A DNA stretch of 5,089 nucleotides from Bog-532 sp036495425 (GCA_036495425.1 DASXMW010000078.1:1-5089); one strand, 5' to 3'; counted from the stretch's first letter, positions 1 to 5,034 are shown. Notes: a model not told the origin generated them from the letters alone. A program made the numbers and translations.

Positions 1-863
1 GCCATCTCGGCCGGGCTGCCCACCGCGAACTGCGGGTCGGCGAAGGCGCCGTCGTAGCCCAGCTCGCGGGCCTCCCGCACGAAGACCAGGGCGTCGGCCA
101 CCATGTCCGGGCCCGGGGCCAGGTTGACCCGCAGCTCACGCCGCAGCGTGCCCGGGTCGCGCCCGGCCGCCTCGGCCGCCGCCGCGATCGTCTGCCAGGG
201 CTTGTCCAGCCTGGCCACGGTCAGCCCCCGGCCGGGGGCGATCGACGGCAGCCAGCCGCTGGCCCGGCGGCCGATCCGCTCCAGGGCCCGCGGCCCGTAC
301 CCGCCCAGCAGCACCGGCGGGCCGCCCGGCTGGACCGGCCGCAGGTCCAGCGTGGACGGCGGGATGGCCCACAGCGGGCCCTCGTGCTGCACCGGGTTGG
401 TGGTCCACATGGCCCGCAGCACGTCCAGGGTCTCCTCCAGCCGGGCGCCGCGCCCGGCCCAGGGGATGCCCAGCGCCTCGTACTCGGTCTCCATCCAGCC
501 CAGCCCGAACCCGGCGTCCAGCCGCCCCCGGCTGAGCTGGTCCAGCGTGGTCAGCGTGCGGCCCAGCAGCAGCGGGTGGTACCAGGTCGCGTTCAGGGTG
601 CTGGAACCCAGCCGGGCCCGCTGGGTCACCGTCGCTGCCGCGGTCAGCACCGCCAGCGGGTCCATGAAATTACCGAAGGCCGGTGGCAGGGGTTTTTCCG
701 CCGTGTAGCCCGGATACGGCCGGCTGGGCTTCAGCGGGGCCAGCACGCGGTCCCCGACCCACAGGGACTCGTAGCCGAGCTCTTCCGCCTGCCGGGCGAA
801 GCCCGCGATCAGGCCGGGTGCGACCACCGGGCCGAACTGGGGCAGCGTGATTCCGAAGCGCAC
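1..863 (-). CDS. LLM-class F420-dependent oxidoreductase, Rv2161c-like (3' end off the window)
   Basis: Reading the minus strand from a GTG at 863 gives 287 codons with no stop before the left edge, so only the C-terminus is missing. The protein begins MRFGITLPQFGP, the usual first beta strand of luciferase-like monooxygenases. It continues with AEELGYESLWVGDR (residues 26-39), LDQLSRGRLDAGFGLGW (107-123), an E-x-x-ALG segment (about 128-132) and LLGGYGPRALERIGRRASGW (185-204). These are typical of the TIM-barrel LLM family, closest by memory to the F420-dependent Rv2161c/TIGR03619 group. It would be a cytosolic redox enzyme using F420H2 or FMN; the substrate cannot be told. The GTG is chosen because AGGA lies 9 nt upstream and the family N-terminus starts exactly there. 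An ATG at 873 is in another frame. The upstream regulator gene ends 14 bp before, so the two are probably cotranscribed. The family is firm; F420 rather than FMN is inferred. Confidence 0.9.
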   Translation of the reverse strand, partial: MRFGITLPQFGPVVAPGLIAGFARQAEELGYESLWVGDRVLAPLKPSRPYPGYTAEKPLPPAFGNFMDPLAVLTAAATVTQRARLGSSTLNATWYHPLLLGRTLTTLDQLSRGRLDAGFGLGWMETEYEALGIPWAGRGARLEETLDVLRAMWTTNPVQHEGPLWAIPPSTLDLRPVQPGGPPVLLGGYGPRALERIGRRASGWLPSIAPGRGLTVARLDKPWQTIAAAAEAAGRDPGTLRRELRVNLAPGPDMVADALVFVREARELGYDGAFADPQFAVGSPAEM

Positions 864-872
864 GGAACCCCA

Positions 873-876
873 TCCT
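873..876 (-). promoter_or_regulatory. Ribosome binding site for the LLM oxidoreductase
   Basis: On the minus strand AGGA lies 9 nt upstream of the GTG at 863, immediately after the stop codon of the regulator gene. It decides between the GTG start and a nearby out-of-frame ATG at 873, which overlaps this motif and so lacks a usable site of its own. Confidence 0.55.
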
Positions 877-877
877 G

Positions 878-1675
878 TCAGCCCAGCGCGCGTACGGCGT
901 CGGCGGTCACGGCGTCCGCCGGGTAGAAGGATTCGATGGCCAGCTCGGCCACGGTCACGTCCAGCGGGCTGCCGAACACGGTGGTGGTGCTGAGAAAAGA
1001 GAGGTCCTGGCCCGCCAGCCGTACCCGCATGGGCAGCACCACGTCGGCCGCGCTCTCGATCTCGGGTCCGTCCATCGGGGCGCCGCCCCCGCGCCCCGGC
1101 TCCCCGCCCGGATACCCCAGCAGTTCCTCGTACAGCTCGTTCAGGAACGGGTCCCCGCTCCGGTCGGCCTGCCGCCGCAGCCGGAACAGCACGTGCCGTC
1201 GCCACTGGGGCAGATTGAGAATGTTCGGCGCCATCCCGTCCGGGTGCAGGCTCACCCGCAGCACGTTCACCGGCGGCTCCATCAGCTCCGGCGCCGACCC
1301 TTCGACCAGCTTGAACAGCGCGTCGTTGGCGTCGATCAGTTCCCAGTGCCCGTCCACCGCCAGCGCCGGGTTGGGCATGTGCGCGGTGATCACCTGCCGC
1401 ATGGCCTCGGTCACCGCGCTCAGCGGCGGCGCGTCCAGGCCCCGCTCCGGGTACGCGGGCGCGAACCCGCCCGCCAGCAGCAGCGCGTTCCGCTCCCGCA
1501 ACGGCACATCAAGCTCTTCCGAGAGCCGCAGGATCAGCCCGCTGCTCGGCTTCGACCGCCCCGTCTCCACGAAGCTCAAGTGCCGCGCCGAGATCCCGGC
1601 CTGCAACGACAGGTCCAGCTGACTGACCCGCCGCCGCTCCCGCCAGCCCCGGAGCCGTTCCCCAACCATCGCCAT
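878..1675 (-). CDS. XRE-family transcriptional regulator with MmyB-like C-terminal ligand-binding domain
   Basis: This 265-residue protein has an N-terminal XRE helix-turn-helix at about residues 4-65, with the recognition region SQLDLSLQAGISARHLSFVE followed by TGRSKPS. The C-terminal domain is MmyB-like: NPALAVDGHWELIDAND (102-118), then the family signature NVLRVSLHPDGMAP with NLPQWRRHVLFRLRRQ (137-169), and FLSTTTVFGSPLDVTVAEL (227-245). Known MmyB-like regulators carry a PAS-like pocket that may hold a fatty-acid-like ligand, and in actinomycetes they are often beside oxidoreductase genes. Length is normal for the family. ATG 1675 is preferred over ATG 1669 because AGGG lies 8 nt upstream of it. 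A TTACCT-N3-AGGTAA palindrome 37 bp upstream suggests autoregulation. The LLM oxidoreductase follows 14 bp downstream, probably in the same transcript. The protein's sign of action (repressor or activator) and its ligand are unknown. Confidence 0.93.
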   Translation of the reverse strand: MAMVGERLRGWRERRRVSQLDLSLQAGISARHLSFVETGRSKPSSGLILRLSEELDVPLRERNALLLAGGFAPAYPERGLDAPPLSAVTEAMRQVITAHMPNPALAVDGHWELIDANDALFKLVEGSAPELMEPPVNVLRVSLHPDGMAPNILNLPQWRRHVLFRLRRQADRSGDPFLNELYEELLGYPGGEPGRGGGAPMDGPEIESAADVVLPMRVRLAGQDLSFLSTTTVFGSPLDVTVAELAIESFYPADAVTADAVRALG

Positions 1676-1696
1676 ACCCGGGACCCTAAGCGCCCT

Positions 1697-1709
1697 CCGG
1701 TAGGACCGG
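1697..1709. repeat. Short inverted repeat in the regulator leader
   Basis: CCGGT-AGG-ACCGG forms a 5-bp perfect inverted repeat with a 3-nt centre. It lies 3 bp from the TTACCT-N3-AGGTAA palindrome, on its start-codon side, within the probable 5' leader of the regulator gene. It could be a small RNA hairpin or chance in GC-rich DNA. The right-edge promoter has no matching element. Confidence 0.35.
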
Positions 1710-1712
1710 CCA

Positions 1713-1727
1713 TTACCTCCCAGGTAA
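1713..1727 (-). promoter_or_regulatory. Putative MmyB-type operator upstream of the regulator gene
   Basis: This is a perfect 6-bp inverted repeat, TTACCT-CCC-AGGTAA on the plus strand. Read toward the regulator gene it ends in AGGTAAT; the GGTAAT part resembles a -10 box and is 36 nt from the ATG at 1675. A flanking GGCGGGC lies 1 bp upstream (1729-1735). The same arrangement recurs at 4976-5000, which makes chance unlikely. By inference it is the binding site of the regulator encoded here, giving autoregulation. The -10 assignment is weak and I see no good -35 box. Confidence 0.75.
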
Positions 1728-1789
1728 AGCCCGCCCGGCCTCGGGATGGAGGAACCCTTTTGTGCACCATCCGTACCGCACCCGGCAAG

Positions 1790-2989
1790 TTAGACCGTCA
1801 GGTCGGCCACCAGCTGGTCCAGGCCAGGCAGGGCGAGAATCCGCCGCTGGAAGCCACGGGCGGTGAACCGGTACAACGGGTCATCCAGCACCTTTCGGCA
1901 CGCCGCAGCGATCGTGGCCGCGTCCGCCTCGTACGGGTCAGTGGTCAGGCCCAGGCCGAGTTCGGTCAGCCGCTGCGCGTTGGCCGGCTGTTCGGCGAAC
2001 AACGGGAGTGCGACCATGGGCACCCCGGCCCTCAGCGCGTCGAGGACACCCCCGAACCCGGCGTGCGTCACGAACAGGTCGCAGGCCTGCAGGAGCAGCG
2101 GCTGCTGCACGAACGATGCTAGCTGCACGTTGCCGGGCCGTGGCCCGGCCCAGGTGGCGGGGTCGGTGTCGTGGCCCAGGGCCACCACAGCGGTGCAGGG
2201 CAGAGAACCGAGCGCTTCGATGATCCGCGGCAACGGCGACCTCGCCGGAGACAGCATCCGGTTGCTGTGGGTACCGAGCGTGGCCAGGACGAACGGCCGG
2301 TCATCGGCCAGTCGCGCGATCGCCGGGTCGAGCTGCTGCGATGCCTCCTGCGGCCCCCGGTAGTACCGGTACGCCGTGCTTCGTATCCCGGTGGGATACC
2401 AAGCCTCGGGCAGCCAGCTGACCCACAAATCACGAGTCAGGCTGGAGGTGTCGAGGACCGGCGGCAGGCCCACTGCTGCCCGCGACTGGTTCAGCCAGGG
2501 CAGTAGGCCCGGATCCCGGGTCACCTGCAGCGGCGCGCCGTCCAGCGTGACGCACGGCACGCCCAGCTTTTCCGCGACCAGATACCCGCCGAACTCCGTG
2601 CACTCCCGTATCACCAGGTCAGGCCGGAAATCGGGCACGGCGTCCAGCATGTCTTGTGCCGCCCGCTCCGCGGTCAGGCCGGCGAAGATGCGGCCCACCA
2701 CCGCGCCGGGCCCCGCGATGCGGCCCAGTTCTTCCATTTCCGGCAGTGCCTTTCCGTCTGGGCTGAACCCCACCCGGCGCGCGAAATCCGGGTCGGACCC
2801 GAACTGTGACGGCGCGAGCATCCGGGGCATCGGCCGGTAGGCCACCCCGAACCGGTCAAGGTCGTCGGCCAGTACCCCGCCCGTGGCCACCACCACCTCG
2901 TGACCGGCCGCCTGGAGCGCCTGGGCCACGGGCACTACCGTCGGCACCAGGTGTGAATAGACCGGAACGCTGGTCAGCAGAACACGCAT
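1790..2989 (-). CDS. GT1-family (GT-B fold) glycosyltransferase, macrolide/natural-product type
   Basis: The chosen start gives 399 residues, the usual length for actinobacterial GT1 enzymes. The N-terminal acceptor domain opens MRVLLTSVPVYSHLVPTVVP. His13 in the SHLVP motif is the likely general base, by analogy with characterised family members. The C-terminal nucleotide-sugar domain has ATLGTHSNR (236-244) and the donor-binding motif VTHAGFGGVLDALRAGVP (307-324) followed by PLFAEQPANA (329-338). The enzyme would move a sugar from an NDP-sugar onto a small hydrophobic acceptor such as a macrolide, polyketide or aglycone in the cytosol, for biosynthesis or self-protection. Neither donor nor acceptor can be read from sequence. 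No sugar-biosynthesis or polyketide genes are in the window. The reading frame is open upstream to 3127; ATGs at 2995 and 3001 are alternative starts, the latter with a weak GAAG 9 nt upstream. ATG 2989 is chosen because it places the first beta strand at the N-terminus, as in the family. Confidence 0.9.
   Translation of the reverse strand: MRVLLTSVPVYSHLVPTVVPVAQALQAAGHEVVVATGGVLADDLDRFGVAYRPMPRMLAPSQFGSDPDFARRVGFSPDGKALPEMEELGRIAGPGAVVGRIFAGLTAERAAQDMLDAVPDFRPDLVIRECTEFGGYLVAEKLGVPCVTLDGAPLQVTRDPGLLPWLNQSRAAVGLPPVLDTSSLTRDLWVSWLPEAWYPTGIRSTAYRYYRGPQEASQQLDPAIARLADDRPFVLATLGTHSNRMLSPARSPLPRIIEALGSLPCTAVVALGHDTDPATWAGPRPGNVQLASFVQQPLLLQACDLFVTHAGFGGVLDALRAGVPMVALPLFAEQPANAQRLTELGLGLTTDPYEADAATIAAACRKVLDDPLYRFTARGFQRRILALPGLDQLVADLTV
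2383..2399. repeat. Perfect 7-bp inverted repeat inside the glycosyltransferase gene
   Basis: GTATCCC and GGGATAC flank a 3-nt centre (GGT). A 10-bp perfect palindrome, GTACCGGTAC, lies 10 bp away at 2363-2372. Both fall in the interdomain part of the glycosyltransferase coding sequence. They may be chance products of codon choice in a Tyr/Arg-rich stretch; no function is claimed. Confidence 0.5.
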
Positions 2990-3060
2990 CGGCATGATCA
3001 TCACGCTAGCTTCGCTACCTACGGCTGCGCATCCGCCAGGGTTGATAGTCGTCACCCAAC

Positions 3061-3106
3061 CTGCGGAAAACCCTGCCCAGTCCCCTGCCCCGGCACCCGC
3101 CCGGTC
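3061..3106. repeat. Direct repeat, copy 1
   Basis: This copy begins CTGCGGAAAA, runs through CCCCTGCCCCGGCACC and ends near the GGTC at 3103-3106. It matches 3281-3325 at all but about five positions, including one extra T here at 3081. In copy 2 the first 21 bases also form the right arm of a palindrome; here the left arm is missing, so this looks like a half element. Confidence 0.75.
3071..3091 (-). other. Putative G-quadruplex motif upstream of the glycosyltransferase
   Basis: On the minus strand four G-runs (complementing C-runs at 3088-3091, 3082-3085, 3076-3078 and 3071-3073) are separated by loops of 2-3 nt. This fits the canonical G3+N1-7 pattern. It lies about 80 bp upstream of the glycosyltransferase start, on that gene's coding strand, so it would be in the leader RNA if transcription begins further upstream. 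Folding is inferred only. Confidence 0.5.
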
Positions 3107-3153
3107 CGCCCCCATCCAATCCCACAAGTCCCGGCCGCCTCGAGTGCCTCCGT

Positions 3154-3190
3154 CCCCGCCCCCACCGCCCAGTCCGCCCCGCCCAGTCCC
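3154..3190 (-). other. Cluster of six G-runs on the minus strand
   Basis: C-runs of three to five on the plus strand at 3154-3157, 3159-3163, 3168-3170, 3177-3180, 3182-3184 and 3188-3190 give six minus-strand G-runs with loops of 1-6 nt. That is more than the four needed for a quadruplex. It is upstream of the glycosyltransferase on its coding strand. Confidence 0.5.
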
Positions 3191-3255
3191 GTCCTCACCA
3201 GCGCCCGCCCAGTCACACGAGTCCCTCCCACCTCACCACTCCGGGCGAGCTCCGA

Positions 3256-3301
3256 GCTGGGTCGGGGTTTTCCGCAGGATCTGCGGAAAAACCTTCCCAG
3301 C
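3256..3301. repeat. Imperfect 46-bp palindrome (hairpin element A)
   Basis: The left arm at 3256-3277 (GCTGGG, two bases, GGGG, TTTTCCGCAG) pairs with the right arm at 3281-3301 (CTGCGGAAAAA, CC, TT, CCCAGC) around a 3-nt centre, GAT. The arms match except for a 2-base internal mismatch and a small length difference near the middle. There is no T-tract after the stem in either direction, and neither flanking gene ends here, so a terminator role is unlikely. Its outer GCTG/CAGC ends and inner TTTT-GCA core resemble the palindrome at 3429-3473. Confidence 0.7.
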
Positions 3302-3325
3302 CCCTGCCCCGGCACCCTCCCAGTC
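3281..3325. repeat. Direct repeat, copy 2
   Basis: This is the second copy of the element at 3061-3106, starting CTGCGGAAAA and running through CCCCTGCCCCGGCACC. Its first 21 bases double as the right arm of the palindrome at 3256-3301. On the minus strand C-runs at 3296-3298, 3301-3304, 3307-3310, 3315-3317 and 3319-3321 give another quadruplex-type pattern with loops of 1-4 nt, as in copy 1. Confidence 0.75.
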
Positions 3326-3428
3326 ACACCGGCCCCAGCCGCCCCAGCGCTGCGTCCGGCCTCCGCCAGCCGCACCCGCTTCCGCCCCCACCGCCACACC
3401 AGCCCCGTCGGCCTCCATGCCCCGGAGG

Positions 3429-3473
3429 GCTGAGCCCAGTTTTATGCAGCATTTGCATAAAACTGGGCTCAGC
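3429..3473. repeat. Perfect 20-bp-stem palindrome (hairpin element B)
   Basis: The left arm at 3429-3448 (GCTGAGCCCAG then TTTTATGCA) is exactly complementary to the right arm at 3454-3473, around a 5-nt centre GCATT at 3449-3453. Twenty matched pairs without error is far beyond chance. It sits between divergently transcribed genes and has no trailing T-tract, so it is not an ordinary terminator of either. It could be a repetitive extragenic palindrome, a protein-binding site or a structured RNA. Confidence 0.9.
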
Positions 3474-3678
3474 TCCCCCAGCGCCACCCGGGTCCCCAGT
3501 CACCCGCACCCTCCAACGCCGACCATTTGACGGCTCAAGCGTTTAACGATGCGCCCGCCACCCTGACCCGGCTGATTTGCGGAAATACCTCGGACGGGTC
3601 GCAAAGCCCTTGTGGCGTCGGGTTTGGGAGTCCCCGGCACTGGGCCAGAAAATCCAACCGTTGGCGCTCAAAGAGCGT

Positions 3679-3717
3679 CTCAATGCCTGGGTGGCGGCGA
3701 AGGGGACCGCCATTGAG
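3679..3717 (+). other. Possible leader hairpin before the lipoprotein ribosome site
   Basis: CTCAATG (3679-3685) and CATTGAG (3711-3717) are exact inverse complements 25 nt apart. An inner GCGG/CCGC pair could extend the stem with an asymmetric bulge. A separate small inverted repeat, CGCTC-AAA-GAGCG, lies just upstream at 3665-3677. The right arm ends 2 nt before the AGGAG ribosome site, so folding could affect translation. No known riboswitch class is recognised. Confidence 0.35.
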
Positions 3718-3719
3718 GC

Positions 3720-3724
3720 AGGAG
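3720..3724 (+). promoter_or_regulatory. Ribosome binding site of the lipoprotein gene
   Basis: AGGAG lies 6 nt upstream of the ATG at 3731. This strong site fixes the start of the lipoprotein in the frame that encodes the signal peptide. The ATG at 3735, which opens the long downstream frame, does not have the same optimal spacing and gives no signal peptide. Confidence 0.8.
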
Positions 3725-3730
3725 TTCGTT

Positions 3731-4913
3731 ATGGGTGTTCGGAGACGCCGGGGGAACAGCCGACTGCGGACCGTGGCGGTTTCGGCGGGGGCAATTCTGG
3801 CCGTGGCAGGGTGCGGCACGGCGGTCGGCCGTAGCGCCGACCCGGGACGTTCGCCCGTGGCCACGAAGGCCGCCGGGGCGTCCGCCGAAGCCGCGCAGTT
3901 GGGTGGGCCGCTGGCTTCGGCCGGGCCGGGCGCTGGCCGAGTACTCGGCGGCGGGGGTCAGCGAGGGTAAGCCGGGCCGGGCCGGGGCGACCACGTTGTA
4001 CCTGGTCAGCCCGCAGGGGACCAGGACCACGCTGTACCGCTGGGGTGCCGCCGGGGAGCCCGGCTGGCGGCTGGTCGACTGGTCGGGGGACAAGGCGCGG
4101 GCGCTGTTCGTGGGCTCGACGCCGGACAGCGTGGGCCAGCTGGTGCTGGCGACCGGGAAGTTCACCAGCTTCAAGCTGCCCGGCGGCACCCAGGCGATCA
4201 GCTACTCGCGGCCCGGCGGCACCGCCATCCTGGCCGCTCGGCAGGCGGGCGGCGGGGACAAGATCCTGCGCTACGACCTGACCGGGAGGCTTGAGAAGAC
4301 CCTGGCCTCCGGGCCGCGTAATGCCGCCAACGTGGCGCTGTACTCGGCCGACGGCACCTCCCTGGCCGTCAACGGCGCCCAGGGCCTGGAGCACGTCAGC
4401 AACTCCGGCGGGGCCGCGAAATCCCTGCCGGTCCCCGGCGCCGGGACCTGCCAGCAGGTGCGGTGGTGGGACACCAGCACGATCCTGGCCAGTTGCCTGG
4501 CCTCCGGCCGCAACGCTTCCCGGCTGTGGCTGGTCCCGGTCACCGGGGGCAAGCCCACCGCGCTGACCGCGCAACGGGACGGAAAGGGCCCGGACCTGGG
4601 CGACGTCGACGCCTGGAAGCTGCCCAGCGGGCTCTACCTGCAGGCCCTGGGTCCCTGCGGCGTGATCTTCATCGCCAAGCAGGCCAGCGACGGATCGGCC
4701 ACGGCGGTCAACGTGCCCCAGACCAGGGGCAACGACAACCAGGTCGTCACCGCCGACGGTGGCCGGCTGCTGGTCCGGGCCCAGACCAGCTGCGTGTCGA
4801 GCACCTCGCTGCTCTGGTTCACCCCGGCCACCAACGCGGTGCAGATGCTGATCCACGCCCCGTCCGGGACCCAGGGTGTGATCGCGGCCGTCGCCGACCG
4901 GAAAGACAGCTGA
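3731..4913 (+). CDS. Secreted beta-propeller-like lipoprotein, interrupted by an apparent frameshift
   Basis: From ATG 3731 the protein begins with a basic stretch (MGVRRRRGNSRLRT), a hydrophobic core and the lipobox LAVAGC (Cys28), a classic Sec lipoprotein signal peptide that anchors the product outside the membrane. This frame reads on to about GGPLASAGPG and stops with TAA at 3968-3970. The body continues in the next frame from about 3930 (RALAEYSAAGVSEG) to the TGA at 4911-4913. Removing one base gives 393 residues. The body shows repeated strand-turn patterns such as LYLVSPQGTRTTLYRW, KILRYDLTGRLEKTL, ALYSADGTSLAV and RLWLVPVTGGKPTAL, which suggest a TolB/WD40-like propeller. Four Cys (in AGTC, ASC, GPC and TSC contexts) could form disulfides. 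I know no specific function. The frame change lies in a GGCCG-repeat tract (about 3918-3936), so slippage, mutation or a sequencing error are all possible. The gene may be intact in the organism. Confidence 0.8.
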
Positions 4914-4943
4914 CCGCGACGCCCAGTCCGGCCAGCCCGCCCA

Positions 4944-4969
4944 GCCCGGCCCACGCGGCCGCGCCGGGC
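4944..4969 (+). terminator. Possible hairpin terminator after the lipoprotein gene
   Basis: GCCCGGC (4944-4950) and GCCGGGC (4963-4969) form a 7-bp GC-only stem around a 12-nt loop, 30 bp past the lipoprotein stop. There is no U-tract, as is common for actinobacterial terminators, but such stems are also frequent by chance in this base composition. Confidence 0.35.
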
Positions 4970-4984
4970 GCGTAAGGCGGGCCC

Positions 4985-4999
4985 TTACCTGTCAGGTAA
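4985..4999 (+). promoter_or_regulatory. Putative MmyB-type operator upstream of the right-edge gene
   Basis: TTACCT-GTC-AGGTAA is a perfect 6-bp inverted repeat with the same arms as the site at 1713-1727. It is preceded by GGCGGGC (4976-4982) and followed by T, so the GGTAAT at 4995-5000 could serve as a -10 box. It lies 35 bp before the ATG at 5035, against 37 bp at the regulator gene. An overlapping second inverted repeat, GTAAGG (4972-4977) with CCTTAC (4983-4988), shares its left half. By inference this gene belongs to the regulon of the regulator at 878-1675. Confidence 0.75.
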
Positions 5000-5034
5000 T
5001 CGCCCGAACGGGGCTGGTCGCCGACGCTGGCGGC

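Larger units (their letters stand above)
3002..3730. other. Long non-coding, repeat-rich region between divergent genes
   Basis: About 730 bp separates the start of the minus-strand glycosyltransferase from the start of the plus-strand lipoprotein, and I find no convincing gene. From about 3050 to 3520 the plus strand is very rich in C and poor in G. Frames stay open here but give low-complexity Pro/Ser/Ala or Gly/Arg-rich products with no domain or ribosome site. The stretch holds a direct repeat (3061-3106 and 3281-3325), two related palindromes (3256-3301 and 3429-3473), six CCCAGTC words and C-run clusters. The last 200 bp (3530-3730) has lower GC and a more mixed composition, and contains the lipoprotein leader. 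Both divergent promoters must lie here, but I cannot place either with confidence. Confidence 0.75.

Noticed and set aside
3052..3399. Minus-strand Gly/Arg-rich frame of 115 codons with an internal repeat
   Set aside because: The protein repeat (RVPGQG) only reflects the DNA direct repeat; there is no domain, signal or ribosome site.
3429..3473. Hairpin B as a bidirectional terminator
   Set aside because: The flanking genes are divergent, so no known transcript ends here, and neither side carries a T-tract after the stem.
3061..3501. CRISPR-like array from repeated words
   Set aside because: Repeats are degenerate and irregularly spaced, with no uniform spacers and no cas gene.
2994..3530. 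Open plus-strand frame of 178 codons, rich in Pro, Ser and Ala
   Set aside because: It is low-complexity translation of a C-rich repeat region, overlaps the glycosyltransferase start antisense, has no ribosome site and runs through both palindromes.
3527..3550. TTGACG at 3527 as a -35 box for the lipoprotein gene
   Set aside because: The only -10-like sequence nearby (around 3541-3548) is much too close, and nothing suitable lies 17 bp downstream.
3547..3834. Plus-strand frame with a plausible-looking helical segment (TTG start at 3577)
   Set aside because: It has no recognisable family or good ribosome site and runs into the lipoprotein signal region out of frame. A decayed gene remnant is possible but unsupported.
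3735..3930. N-terminal part of the long frame that starts at ATG 3735
   Set aside because: These residues are Arg/Trp/Pro-rich shadow translation of the signal-peptide region; the true N-terminus is in the frame of ATG 3731.
3729..4856. Long minus-strand frame of 375 codons antisense to the lipoprotein
   Set aside because: It is a GC-rich antisense shadow with Gly/Arg/Pro/Gln-biased sequence and no family resemblance.
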